Origin: Nectonema munidae | Taxonomy: Eukaryota > Nematomorpha > Nectonematoida > Nectonematidae | Reading direction: 5' to 3' | NCBI GenBank assembly: GCA_030549495.1 | Contig: JAUIRK010001002.1 | Span: forward strand, 124,001 to 188,000 | DNA: 64,000 nucleotides | Part shown: positions 1 to 10,948 of the stretch, one piece after another | Layout: every line of letters starts with the position of its first letter | How positions within the stretch are numbered: the stretch's first letter is position 1 | The notes under the pieces: generated by a model | Seen by the model: only the letters and a program-made list of their open reading frames with translations | What the model was told of the DNA's origin: nothing | The model's database searches: none | Translations under genes and position numbers: made by a program

Positions 1-963
1 GATTATAGTATTGGAAAACTATATATTAGGCAAGATTTTTTTTGTAAGACTTTGGAAACTACGACACGCGCTCAGGATGTGATGAAATTAGTTAATTCGT
101 TTTTCAAGGTGAATGATCTTGAATGGAGAAAGTTGGTCGGAGTCACAACTGATGGTGCTCCGTCTATGTTGGGATCCAAATCTGGTTTTCAAACTTTGGT
201 CAAACAGAAAGCTCCATTGGCTAAAAGTGTGCATTGTTTCATTCACAGAGAAGCTCTGGCTTCCAAAACTTTACCTGAAGGACTCAAATGTGTATTTTCA
301 GGAGTTGTAAAGATAGTAAACTACATAAAATCATATGCTATAAACACCAGATTGTTCAAAAAACTTTGTGAAAATATGGGATCAGAATTTGAAGTTTTAC
401 TTTTTTACACTTCAGTTAGATGGCTGTCAGTGGGAAACGTTATGAAGAGAGTTTTTGATTTGAGAGAAGAATTGATAACGTTTGTTCGAACAAAAGGCAA
501 AAATGAATTCGAATCGCTAATTATTATTGAATCAGAAACAGAGATTGCGTATCTCACTGATATCTTCGAAATACTCAATAAGTTGATCTCAGGCTTCAAG
601 GTAAAGATTCAAATTTGTTCATCCACCAGAGTACCATAAAGTTTTTTATTGAAAAATTAGAACTTTGGTTGGCAACTGGGTTCAATTTCCATGTCTCAAT
701 TCTCTTGGTGTGAAAGAAAAAGAACGAATAAGTGAATGCAAAACTAACATCGCTATAATTAAGGCTAATTATACCATTCGCATCAACATATTTATGTTGA
801 TTTTTCATGTGAGTCAGGCTTTTCATCTTTGATGCATAGTAAAACTAAACAAAGAAACCGCCTCGTCGCACAAAGTGATATACGCTGTGCTTTATCTATA
901 ACTCCTCCAGACATAGACAGCTTGGTCAAAGAAAAAAGAGTTCAGAAGCCTGGTTACAGCTAA
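1..963 (+). pseudogene. ZBED5-like hAT-Buster transposase, broken
   Basis: The reading frame is open from base 1 to a stop at 637-639. It shows the hallmarks of Buster/ZBED5 transposases: VTTDGAPSMLG (catalytic Asp region), VHCFIHREALASK, RWLSVGNV and the DLREEL helix. After about 600 the similarity moves to another frame (IKFFIEKLELW). It returns to the first frame at 814-963 with the family's usual C-terminus (RNRLVAQSDIRCALS, then PPDIDSLVKEKR, then stop). At least two frameshifts and several stops separate these blocks, so the copy cannot make a working transposase. The N-terminal BED finger is outside the window. The family assignment is firm; a domesticated host gene is unlikely given the decay and the adjacent TIR. 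Confidence 0.85.
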
Positions 964-1135
964 AACGCAAAATGAAATTTTATTGATTTGTTACTTTTCT
1001 CTAATTTTTTTTTGATTTTTTAATGAATTTTTAGTATGGATCATAATAACTTTTTCCCACAAAAATAATTCTGGTCCATACTATTTTTGCTTTTTGGAAA
1101 ATGGTCCACGACCAGAAACGAGTTGGGATACACTG
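1..1135 (+). mobile_element. hAT (Buster-type) DNA transposon, right part
   Basis: The window opens inside this element, so its left end is not visible. The right end reads AGTTGGGATACACTG, ending at 1135. As an outward TIR this is CAGTGTATCCCAACT, which resembles the CAG-GTTCCCAAC type of hAT ends seen elsewhere in this window. The following 8 bp, TTTTACAA, fit the nnnTAnnn target pattern known for Buster hATs, although the partner copy lies off the window. The transposase is described separately. Confidence 0.7.
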
Positions 1136-1478
1136 TTTTACAACAACCCCAATTCGTATTGTTATACATGTATAAAAATAAAAAAATATGATAAATTTCA
1201 AAAAGGAGTCAATTGACCATTCTGGTATAACAAGGATAATAATTTTCCTGGTAATCCTAGGGTTAAACGATTAAATTGACTTATTGCAATATATACAATA
1301 CATTTTAATCAGGGTATAATTATAATAATGATTTACCATTCAATAATTGAAAACTTTTCAATATTGTACTTTTACAAACTTTTTGAATACATAAACTGGG
1401 ATTTAAATATTTTATATTCAAAGATTCCAATATTACACCTTCAGTAGTTATCATATGTGTTTAATACATCAAATTGAT
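1136..1478. other. AT-rich spacer, nothing recognised
   Basis: Apart from the presumed 8 bp target duplication at 1136-1143, I see no open frame, repeat or RNA gene here. The sequence is A/T runs with scattered short palindromes. Confidence 0.5.
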
Positions 1479-2080
1479 TTATATTATGTGAATTTTTACA
1501 TATAATAGTAAATGTTTTCCAATTAATGATCCTGTTTTAACTTTTGCAATATTCTTTATTCTGGCTCTTATCACATCTCTTATATTCAAAGGAACATGTT
1601 CATCAATTCTGTCTACAAGTCTTTTGGAAGTTCTACATATGTAGGATGAACCGTATCCACAATTATACATGTAGATTAAACTACTTTTGTTGAATTTAGA
1701 TAGAACATCTTTAATTACCTTTAAATTTATAGCATTAACATAGCCCGAAATTAACTTTTTTATAAGTTTATCAAAATTTTGTCCAATTTGGTCATCTAAA
1801 AAAGAAAGAACTAAAAACAATCTTTCAGCTGTATGAAAAATAGTATTGTTTTTCTTATTGATAATTTAATGAAATTTCCAATAATTTCAAATGGATGGCT
1901 ATTTTAATTAATATTTGGTTTAATCTAGACTCTAGATTAAACCTAGATCTCTAGATCTTCTGTATGATATTCTAACGGTATCCTATCAATTTGTCATCTG
2001 ACAATTCATCCCCGGTCAATATTTTTGCCTTTAATAATTTTAACATCCAAGAAAGGGATTCTATCCTTACCAGGGTAAAC
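1479..2080 (-). pseudogene. Penelope-like retroelement fragment (RT tail + GIY-YIG endonuclease)
   Basis: Read on the minus strand, the higher-coordinate part (about 2040-2075) encodes GKDRIPFLDVKI, which resembles the IPFLDV motif of Penelope-type reverse transcriptase. The ORF at 1479-1820 then gives a GIY-YIG-like nuclease module: IYMYNCGYGSSYICRTSKR followed by DRIDEHVP. RT followed by GIY-YIG is the diagnostic order for Penelope-like elements. The catalytic domain of the RT is not recognisable. The fragment is broken and old. Confidence 0.7.
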
Positions 2081-2585
2081 AATTTTTAACCTAAAAATCC
2101 TATTTTTTGAGTTTATAATCAAAAAATTTTGCCTTATTGCAAGAATTTTTGACAAAGATTTTTGAACTTTATGATGTAAAAAATTCCAAAAAACAAGAAA
2201 AATAGTTCAAACTAGTTTAAAAAGTTTCTTTGACTTTTATCCGCCCTTGAAGGAGTGTAATTTTTAAAGGATATTTTATTCGAAATTTTATTTTTCTATT
2301 TTCTTTACTTTATTTCGGCTTTTTATTCAACAACAAAATTAAAATATAATGATGAAAATTAAATCATTAATAGGCATTAAAATGAAGAAATAACGATGTA
2401 AATTCAAGTTTTCTATTATATAATTTAAAAGTTTTCAATTATTGAATGCTAAATCATTAATATATTTATCCTATGGTTTAAATAAAAATTTATTTTATCT
2501 TTTTTGTAGAAAACTGATGAATTAAGATGAAAGAATACATCTTTAAATTAAATTGTCCTTTAAAATATAATGATATAATTTTAGA
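2081..2585. promoter_or_regulatory. Upstream region of the WD/U-box gene
   Basis: AT-rich DNA without a gene. A pyrimidine-rich stretch ending TTTTTTGTAG at about 2510 looks like a 3' splice site 75 bp before the ATG, so the gene may have a 5' UTR intron. I see no convincing TATA box. The promoter could lie anywhere in this interval. Confidence 0.3.
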
Positions 2586-3815
2586 ATGGAGATACAGAAT
2601 CGCCTTAAAAGCCACGCTGAAGTAACGTACATAAAAGTTTCGCGAAGCTTCTTAGCTCTTGCTTATATCGATAAGAGTCTATCTCTTATTAACTTGCTGT
2701 CATATCATTTTTGCTTTCCTTCTATAAAAAATGCACATTCATTCCTCATAAAATGCATCTCCTTCGACGGCAAAGATCAAATGTTCGCTACATCTTCCCA
2801 TGATGATTTTGTATATATTCGAAGTACGAAAGACGGTTCCGTCATTAAAGAACTTGTGCGTAACAAGGACTCATGCGGCATTAAATCCACTTCTTTCTCT
2901 CATGAGTCTACTTATTTTGCCATGGTATCTGCTTCCTATACCTCGTATATACACATCTTCTCCGTTCCGAGCTTTTCCTTCATTAATTGCATACGGTTCA
3001 ATGACAGTTTCACCTGCATTTCATTTTCGCCGGATTCTTCACTGATCTCAGCGTCCCTTGAAAATGGCAGCATTAAATTTTGGTTAAACAAACAAAGCAT
3101 TAACCATACGTGCGATCACCACATAGACTCTGCACATGAAATGGATATAACGTTTATCGAATTTAATAACACATTTCATTCCTCTAAAACAAAAGCCTTC
3201 ACTCTATGCTCCGCCGGTAAAGATGACAAGATCAAGATATGGCGAGTTGTTGTTTCAGACCTTGATTCATTTGGTACCAAGATTTCAAATTTTATGCTAA
3301 AAAGTTTCGATGTTAATCTTTTTGATTGTAACAGCTACAGTTTATCAATTGATGGAAGCTCTGTATCGGGTATTGGTAATGGAAAATCCATCTTTCTCAT
3401 CAGTACTAATGACACATCTCATCGATTTTACAAGAATTTTGAAACTTATGTTACATCTTCTTGCATTTTTATCAATGGAAATACCGTTGTTGCTGCTTTA
3501 AAAAGTTGTGACGTTGTGATATTAAAATTGGACACATCATCAATTAAGAATAAAGAGCCGTTTCACAGAGAAGATAATAAAATATGCGCCTGTCTAGATA
3601 TGTCCACATTCCGGTGTCCAATTACAATGGAGGTAATGAAAGATCCTGTTTTAGCTTAAGACGGCTTTACTTATGAACGTACTGCCATAGAAAATTGGTT
3701 TAAACTTAAAGACACCAGTCCACTTACGGGCCTAAAAATTAGTCACATAGGTGTGTATCCTAATGAATTAATTAAAAGTTTAATTAAAGAAATTTTTGAA
3801 AAGAATACACTTTAA
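2586..3815 (+). CDS. WDSUB1-like WD40/U-box protein with an in-frame TAA in the U-box
   Basis: A probable E3 ubiquitin ligase: WD40 repeats would bind substrate and a C-terminal U-box would recruit the E2. Residues 1 to about 335 form degenerate WD repeats (clear blades around SFSPDSSLISASLENGSIKFW and LCSAGKDDKIKIW). A short linker then leads to the U-box core FRCPITMEVMKDPVLA. A TAA follows at 3657-3659. The same frame then continues for 51 codons with DGFTYERTAIENWF, TSPLTGL and PNELIKSLI, a normal U-box end, before the true stop at 3813-3815. WDSUB1 proteins normally have Ser at the stop position, so TCA to TAA is the simplest change. Vertebrate WDSUB1 has a SAM domain between WD40 and U-box; there is no room for one here. 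The gene has no intron in this stretch, and codons are more GC-rich than the flanks, which suggests recent constraint. AATAAA lies at 3849-3854. It could be a new null allele, a retrocopy, a sequencing error or a readthrough site. Confidence 0.85.
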
Positions 3816-4299
3816 CAGCTCTTTTATCTTATGTTTAAAAATATTTTTAATAAATTGAGAAATACAGATAAAAGTGCGTATTTGAAATAATTAATCTTCA
3901 GGAGACCGTCATATGTAGTTACACGAAGGACACAGTAATTGAACAAAAAGCCCAACTCGAGTAAGAATTATGGAGAAAAAGCCCAAGTGTGTCCTGCGAA
4001 GGTTAAGGAAGCTTTTGAACTGAAAAATTAAGAAGTAAAACTGAAATTAAAATTAAAAAGTAAAACTGTGAAGGTAATAAATGCAGGAAAATTAGATTTA
4101 TTTAATATTAGGAACACCAAGTAAGTTAAAATATAAATATTAAATAAATTAAATTTCACTATATTCATTGCTTTTGTTTCGCTTTTTTATAATGATATCA
4201 TCCATTTTAATGTTTATATTATAGAACATTTAAACATTGTTTTGTTCTTGTTTCAATTAATAATTAAATACCTAATCCTTAGTTCCTCTCTATATAGAG
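3816..4299. other. Intergenic AT-rich DNA
   Basis: Beyond the poly(A) signal there is no gene. The last 8 bp, ATATAGAG (4292-4299), are the presumed left target site of the next hAT element and fit nnnTAnnn. Confidence 0.45.
3849..3854 (+). terminator. AATAAA poly(A) signal of the WD/U-box gene
   Basis: The canonical hexamer lies 34 bp after the second (downstream) stop codon, at a plausible distance for a short 3' UTR. That would place the whole U-box inside the transcript. Confidence 0.5.
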
Positions 4300-5830
4300 C
4301 AGAGGTTCCCAAACTTTTCTAACTTATGGACCCCTGGACCTTTTTTTGGTCACCATCGACCCCTTGTTCGACTACGCTGAACTTCGTTTATCAATACAAC
4401 GTTTTAAAAGTTAACCATTAGTTTTAACAACCTACTGTGCCAGTTTAATTATGATTGAAAAAATAAAAGGTTTTATTGGGGATTTTAAATCGAATTTCCA
4501 AGCAAAATTGAATTGAAATGAATGTGGCACAAAGAAAGGTAAACTAATGTTTTCAATGTGAAGGATGAGTTTAATAGTTTGCAAGCTGTTTGTCAATATT
4601 TGGTTTCAAGTTGATGAGATTCAATCTCAAGTCTCCACGTTGGACTTGGAAACTGAGAAAGTTGGCGTTTTATAATATTTTGTTTCATCAAGTTAATTTT
4701 GCCAAGAAAAGTTGCAACAATAGACTTTGTCTTAATTAAATTCAGTCTGTCTCCTTGTAACTGAAAGTTGACATCATTAAATTTAGTGTACAAATCACTT
4801 AAATAAGCAATATTTGTTTTGAATTTAATCAGGTTTTCTTTGAGAACGGGATCTTTAGGACTCAAAAAATCTTGTTAACGAAAGTCCTTTTAACAACCAT
4901 CTAACTTCGGTATGAAGCAGTAGCAGATTGAAGTCCTCGTTATTTTCTTGACACAACTGAGAAAATAACCTACTATTGAGCGCACTGCTACGAATCTTGT
5001 TAATGGCATTTATGACAAGTTGAAGAGAATCATGAAGTCTGGCATTCAATGTTTTCGCTAATAAATGTTGCCTGTGAATGACGCAATGAATTGCCAAAAC
5101 TCCACGCACACTTCGTTTCAAATGGCTTATGAAATCACGATACCGACTAAACATTGATGGTGCTCCATCTACAGCTGCTGCTAAAATATTTGATAATGGA
5201 ATAGATTTTTGAATGCAAAAGTTTTTCAAAACATTAAATATTGTTTCGCCTTTAGTATCTGTAATCAAACTTTCAGCAAAGAGAAGCTCTTCATACACCT
5301 TTTCATTGAGGATAAAGCGGACATAAGCCAATAAAAGGGCTTCATTGTTAGCAAAGTAGATTCATCGAGTTGGATAGAAACTTATTTGTTCGCAAATGAG
5401 TACACAGAAAACTCTCAACATCAAGACTCATTTCATCAATACGTCTTTGAACTCTGTTGTTGCTTAAATCTTAATGGAATTTTTTCAGTACATCATCTAC
5501 AGATCGATGCAAAACAGTTGTTAAAACCTCTTCAATGGCATGCATGATTAATTGCTCCCCGGTAGTATGGTTTTCCCAGATTTCGCTATAAGCATTGCAA
5601 TATTATATGATGCCCGCAAGCCATCATCTTCTTTTCTTGAGTTTGAAGCAAGCATCTTATCCACTGTATCCCTTTTCACGTGTTTTTCTTTCAAAGTTTT
5701 GAAGTACGATAGATTACAACTTTTTTTTATCAGGATGACATCTGTTCAGATGATCCTTCAACTTGGACGGCTTCATTGGGTCGTTGCTCAACACTATCCT
5801 ACATATAAGACACATGGATAAGTGGATGTC
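4300..5830 (-). pseudogene. hAT-Buster element with ZBED5-like transposase, broken
   Basis: The left end CAGAGGTTCCCAAACTTTT starts at 4300 and is a classic Buster TIR; I could not find the right TIR. Read on the minus strand, the BED finger comes first (about 5815-5690: MCLICRIVLSNDPMKPSK, then KDHLNRCHPD). Next is the core at 5331-4855, with AAAVDGAPSMFSRYRDF, AIHCVIHRQHLLAKTL and LLLLHTEVRWLLKG. The C-terminal block is at 4865-4593 (LIKFKTNIAYLSDLYTKFN, LNLMKQN). The blocks lie in different frames with stops between them, so several frameshifts have accumulated. The region 4385-4590 between coding end and TIR is the usual non-coding tail. Confidence 0.8.
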
Positions 5831-6059
5831 CTAGGGAGAAGAAACAAAGCCAAATTCCAAATATTCGATTCTATACTGCCTACATTTCTACTCAGCCATG
5901 TTTAACAGAAATTATCTATGAATAAATTTGAAAATCAAGAAAGAAAACTTATAAAATTTTATTTCAATGACAAAATAAAATAAAATATGAAAACGAAAAG
6001 CCTTTTAAAATAAATGAAAAATTTCGTGTCCCAATCTAAAAATAGTAACATACTTCAAA

Positions 6060-6215
6060 CAGTTCCTAGTCAAAGTACCTGGTGCACTATTTTTGGGCGT
6101 TTTGGTTTTCGGGCCTTTTAGTTTCTGGTGTTTTAATTTCGGGTACATTGGTTTTCGGGTACATTGGTTTTCGGTGTTCGGGTGTTTTGGTTTGCAGGCA
6201 TTTTGATTTGACACC
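6060..6215. repeat. Minisatellite, unit about 15-18 bp
   Basis: Degenerate tandem units of the type GGGTACATTGGTTTTC (two exact neighbours at about 6136-6170) flanked by variants such as GGGCGTTTTGGTTTTC. On the minus strand this makes a low-complexity Lys/Pro-rich frame at 6005-6214, which I regard as meaningless. The flanks 5840-6060 and 6216-6285 hold nothing recognisable. Confidence 0.65.
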
Positions 6216-6449
6216 CTTCAAAATATCTTTGACAAGCAATAGCTAAAATTTCTATAAAATGCGAAGAATTGAACCGAATTATCACTTAACCCTATTAGTG
6301 ACGGCCAATTTTCATTTCCTCAGTAAATGAAATAGATTCACTAAAATTTATTAAAATAGCCCCCTAGGTTTTTCTTGAATGATTGCAAATTTTAACAAAA
6401 TTTTCGCGTGAACATACTAAATGATTGATTGCGAATCTGATCGGGACAT

Positions 6450-6910
6450 TTATTTTTTTATAAATATATTTGTATATGGGTATACAAAATTTTTTACACA
6501 TATATACCCATTTTCAAGTGTGCTGAACACGATGGTCACGTTTATTTTTTTTAAAAAATCAACCAAATCTGTCAAAAAATTGATTGATATATGACAGCTC
6601 AACTAAAAAAACTTTTAGTTTAAATGGTTATACAAAGTTTTTTTACACATATATACTCATTTTCATGTATGCTGAATACGATGGCCACGTTTATTTAAAA
6701 AAAATCATTCAAACCTATCAAATAATTGATTGATATATGACAACTCATCTTAAAAAAGGACCTTTTAGTTTAAATGGTTATACAAAGTTTTCATATACAC
6801 CCGTTTTCATGTATGGTGAATACAATGGTCACGTTTATTTTTTTTTAAAAATCAATCAAACCTTGTCAATAATTGATTGACATATGACAGCCCAACTGAA
6901 AAAATTAACT
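6450..6910. repeat. Subterminal tandem array, about 145-150 bp units
   Basis: Three units are marked by CCCATTTTCAAGTGTGCTGA (about 6507) and variants at about 6656 and 6799. Each contains a GGTATACA-like motif, GGTCACGTTTATTTTTT and a TTGATTGATATATGACAGC block. They are the reverse complement of the array at 35080-36180, which ties the two elements into one family. Confidence 0.7.
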
Positions 6911-7641
6911 CTTTATTTAAGTAGTTATAAAAAGTTTTTTTTAACATTTTTGATTAATTTGTGACTTTTTAAAAATCGTGGTATGTTTGCGGTCAGATAT
7001 ATTGTACTGATTTTTGAACGATTTGTTTTTATGCTATTTTCCAAAGACTATATTCAAATTTTTAGTCATTTCACAAATGAATTTATTTCTCTTTGAAGTT
7101 TCGATTTTATTTGGAATCTATAATGAAACAAATTTTTTCAGTATCAAAACTTCCAATGAGGCACAAATATTAATTTTGATACTCATCATTATACTATAAA
7201 ATTGATTCATATATTTATGTTCAAAATTTTTTTTTTCATTTTTAGACTATAGAATGAAAATTACGTTGTGAATTATATTTCAAATGGAGTTTGCATGATT
7301 ACATAATGTTTTTTAAATATTATATATAATTTTTTCAAACTTTGAATATTCCATTTATATGTGCATACAGATATGCAAAATTTGGTAAGTTTCTATTTGG
7401 GAGGAATGAAGTTATAACTTCTTAAACTTTCTTACATTTGTATATATAAAGTAGGCTCCCTCTTCAGAAAATGCCATCCAAGTTTTGCCAAGGTATGCAT
7501 ATATTGAGAAAAATTATATAGAACTTATACACTTATAAGAGGCATCATCACTGCATATTTATCTTTGAGAGGTCGAAATTTAACCATTGACTGTTTGTAT
7601 ACCTCTATTGAGATAGCTGATTGGCTCTATAAAAAGGATTA

Positions 7642-8100
7642 ACTATAGTCGGTACAATAGACACAAGAAGAAAAGGTATTCCGCAAAGTATAAAAAGTTT
7701 AGATAATAGAGATGAATTTTCTTATGAGTTTTGCTGGGATATAGATAGAGGATTTTTATCAATTCATAGTTATCTAGTATTTTCTAAACCAAAAGGAAAG
7801 AAAAATGTATTAGTTTTGACTTCCAGACCCCCCCCCCCCCCCCCCCCCCCAATTTTAGGAATTACAGTAGACGATTAAAAAAGTAAACTTGCAAAACAGT
7901 ACGATTTTTCCAAGGGTGGAACGGATATAGTCCATCAAAGAATAAGAAATTATTCCGCAAATAGAAAAACAAAAAAATGGACAGTAGCCGCTTTTTCTTA
8001 TCTATTAGATACGGCAAGAGTAAATGCAGGTACTATTTTTGCTTATAATGAGAAAAATCAAGAAATGTACATTTCTTTTAAATGTTTTTTTGAATCTTGA
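7642..8100 (+). pseudogene. piggyBac transposase, C-terminal fragment
   Basis: The first block reads TIVGTIDTRRKGIPQSIKS, matching the TIVGT.R.N.R..P segment of the piggyBac DDE domain. After a 23-base C run (7828-7850) that disrupts the frame, a second block reads YDFSKGGTDIVHQRIRNYS, RKTKKWTVAAFSYLLDTARV and NAGTIF. This matches the conserved KGGVD..DQ / RKT.RWP / LLD...VNA end of piggyBac transposases. The N-terminal DDBD and the first catalytic Asp region are absent. A short frame at 7014-7199 upstream shows no similarity I recognise. Confidence 0.75.
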
Positions 8101-8493
8101 TTATCAAAAAGACAAATTTTCGAATAAAATTTTTCTCTTTTTTTTAAACTATTTTTATTATTTAAGAAAGGTCTATATCATAGTTACAGTAAAGTAAATA
8201 ATAATAAAAAAAACTTAGTAAAAACAGAAAGTTAGGAGTCAAAATATCTAAATAAATATAACAAGATAGAAATTCTTATAAAATAAAAATAAATGAAAAC
8301 ACTCTTAAAGAAGGGAAAATATATTATATAAGTGATAATGTACAAATATTGATATATGGAAGGCGATATAATAAAGAAATATATAAAAATGAACCAACTT
8401 ATTAATTTGAAAGATAATTTAAAAAGATTCCATATTTAAAGTTCCCATAAAATGGCTAAAAATGGCCTCCAGAAAATTTTTTTTTGCAGCTTA
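8101..8493. other. AT-rich spacer
   Basis: No open frame, TIR or repeat that I can assign. The last eight bases before the next element, CTTTAGAG (8494-8501), are its target duplication. Confidence 0.45.
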
Positions 8494-8667
8494 CTTTAGA
8501 GCAGTGGTTCCCAACGGGGGGTCCATGGTAATTCTACTTATGTATCAGGGGCGCACATCCTCAAAATTATTGGGGGGGGGGGGGGGCGAAATTTTTTTGT
8601 TGCAATTTTCAAAATTAGTGGTCTCGAAATACCACGGGAGACCAAATATTCAAGCCATCATTTAAAA

Positions 8668-9548
8668 GGTCCTCAGACATTTCGCCCCATTCTTTTTATA
8701 AGACAATTCGCCCCATTATTTTCATAAGACAGTTCGCCCCATTATTTTCATAAGACCGTTCATCCCATGGACAATTCGCTCCATTATTTTCATAAGACAT
8801 TTTGTCTCATGGAAAATTCGCCTAACTATTTTCATAAAACAATTCACCTCATAATTTTCATAAGACGATTTGCCTCATGCTCAATTTGCCCCATTATTTT
8901 TATAAGAGAATGCGCTCTATTATTTTTATACCAGTCCTATTTTTATAAGGCAATTCTTCCCATTAAAAATTTGCTCTATTTTTATATTACAATTCTTGTC
9001 ATAGACAATTTACTCTATTTATGCAGATCAATTAGCACTATTGTTTAATAAAACCGTTTTTTCAATTTTTATGACTCTTTTACGCTTTTTTCATAAGACT
9101 ATTTTTCATAAAACGGTTTGGCATATAAACGTTTTGCCTAATATCACAACTCATCTCAATAAAAATAGCTATATTTTAATTTTATTTAGTTTTTTGAAAG
9201 GCAGTTATTCTATAAATGAAACAAATATTGAAAATTTTTAAACAAAATAAAAAATAATATCTTGTAATTGTAATATCATTGTAATTATCTTTTTCTTCAA
9301 TTTCATCATCAATAATTTAAAATTATTTAAGGGTGATAAAAAAATTAACAGATAAAATAATTAATTTGAAATAATTTAATAGAGATAAAATAAACAAGAA
9401 TATAAAATTTTTTAATAATTTTACACATATAATAAACAAAGATAGATGAAACAAATAGCCTATGAGACAATTTGTCCATGGGGCGAATTGTCTATGGGGC
9501 GAATCATCTATGGGGCGAATTGTCTATGGGGCAAAATGTCTGTCAACC
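8668..9548. mobile_element. GCCCC-array MITE, copy A
   Basis: Ends are GGTCCTCAGACATTTCGCCCC and, reversed, GGTTGACAGACATTTTGCCCC. Flanks ATTTAAAA (8660-8667) and CTTTAAAA (9549-9556) look like a 7-8 bp duplication. The sister hAT copy at about 47283 keeps the empty site (GTTTAAAATAGAG), which proves insertion. The left subterminal region is a decaying array of TTCGCCCCATTATTTTCATA units; the right one has shorter GGGGCGAATTGTC units in the opposite orientation. The AT-rich middle has no coding capacity. Superfamily unclear; the duplication length suggests hAT. Confidence 0.75.
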
Positions 9549-10197
9549 CTTTAAAATAGAGTGTATTCAACGCATACCTAAAGTCCTAAATTTATAAAAC
9601 TACTTTATATTTTTTTTACAAAATTTGTGAATTTAAATACTATACTTCCAGCGAAAATATTTTAATTAAGTGTGCAGAATATACACTAGTTTAAAAAAAT
9701 CCAAAATTGTTAGGGGTGGAATAGGCTTTTCATTGAAAAATGAAGTAGTCTACCAGGCACATTACAGGAATTGATGAAAGGATATTTGATTCATAGAGAA
9801 AACAAATACCTGAAGGTTAGATAGTTTTATGAGTGAATGTAGTCTAAAGGCAAAGAGTCTACTAGACACCCTGCGATGTTTATATGAAAAAATGTGATTG
9901 ATTCAGGGGCAAGTGTATAAAATGAAATTATAATTGTGCAAAGAAAAAAATAAGATCGTATTATTTCATTTTACTCAGCATCATTCAAAAATAGTTTAAA
10001 AGCTAAATTGATACAAGCCACAAAAAGTAAAATAACTTTTAACATTTTGCAATGATTTGCCTTTTATAATAAATTTTAAGGAAAAAAAGTTTATCAGAAA
10101 AAGTTATAGAGCTTCAACAAAAACTAAAAAATTTTAGGGTAGAACTTTAGTTTTTGGAAACTAATTTGACGTACCCCCCTACAGCTATAGCTACTCT

Positions 10198-10345
10198 ATG
10201 GGTGGCATGGCAGGTTGGTTGAGATGATGGACTTAGCACGGAAGCCTCTGGATTCGATTCCTCATCGATACGAATTTGTTCATAGTTTGACATAAGCGGT
10301 ACATCAGTGGCTTGTCAACAAAAATACACCTGCTGTACCTTACCT
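10198..10345 (+). repeat. tRNA-derived SINE
   Basis: The head looks like a tRNA gene: an A-box-like TGGCAGGTTGGT and a good B box GGATTCGATTCC at about 45 bp spacing, as in Pol III promoters. About 70 bp of unrelated body follow. The acceptor stem does not pair well, so it is not a functional tRNA. The same sequence sits at the corresponding place in the sister hAT copy (48507-48655), so it arrived before that element multiplied. Confidence 0.65.
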
Positions 10346-10581
10346 TTTACTCAAAATTGAAAAATTTGCTACATAATTAACATAAGAGAGAAAGGAGACA
10401 AAATAAACTAATAAAGCAATTTTCACTATTTTAAAAGGGAACCGTCTGTTCTTAAAATAATTTTAAAATAATAGGAGGCATAAAGAATTATAGTTTATTT
10501 GATATTTTCAAGTTTTTATAAGCGGCAAAAGCCAACGTTTAAGTAGCTAACCCTTATAATTAAAAAATTATTTAATCTAAC

Positions 10582-10948
10582 GGTCGATAGACATTTCGCC
10601 CCAAAAACAATTTCCCCCTGGACAAATTGTCTTATAGGCTATTTGTTTCATCCATCTTTGTTTATTAAATGTGTAAAATTATTAAAAAATTTTATATTCT
10701 TGTTTATTTTATCTCTATTATTATTAAATTATTTCAAATTAATCATTTATCTCTTAATTTTTTAGAATTGTCCATGAGACAAAATATCTTATGAAAATAA
10801 CGGGGCGAATTGTCCATGAAACAAAATGTCTTATGAAAATAATGGGGCGAATTGTCCATGGGACGAACTGTCTTATGAAAATAATGGAGCGAATTGTCCA
10901 TGGGACGAACTGTCTTATGAAAATAATGGGGCGAAATGTCCGAGGACC
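10582..10948. mobile_element. GCCCC-array MITE, copy B (inverted relative to A)
   Basis: Ends GGTCGATAGACATTTCGCCCC and, reversed, GGTCCTCGGACATTTCGCCCC. Possible 8 bp duplications are AATCTAAC (10574-10581) and AAACTAAC (10949-10956). The right subterminal region is an array of four units of about 42 bp containing GGGGCGAATTGTCCATG and CTTATGAAAATAATG. It is orthologous to 48890-49310 in the other hAT copy. Copy A at 8668 is the same family in the opposite orientation, so the pair forms an inverted repeat around the SINE. Confidence 0.75.

Larger units (their letters stand above)
6290..8100 (+). mobile_element. piggyBac-family element relic, left end plus transposase tail
   Basis: TTAA (6286-6289) is followed by CCCTATTAGTGACGGCC, the same terminus as the large element at 32046-36299 (CCCTATTAGTGATGGGG). 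TTAA target sites and CCC starts are typical of piggyBac. Behind the TIR lies an array of roughly 145-150 bp units (6450-6910). The C-terminal part of a piggyBac transposase follows at 7642-8100. No right TIR was found, so the copy is truncated or decayed. Confidence 0.65.

Noticed and set aside
6005-6214. A short Lys/Pro-rich protein on the minus strand
   Set aside because: It simply translates a degenerate minisatellite.
10195-10270. A functional tRNA gene
   Set aside because: A and B boxes are present but the acceptor and anticodon stems do not pair, and the same sequence occurs within another transposon copy; it is a SINE head.
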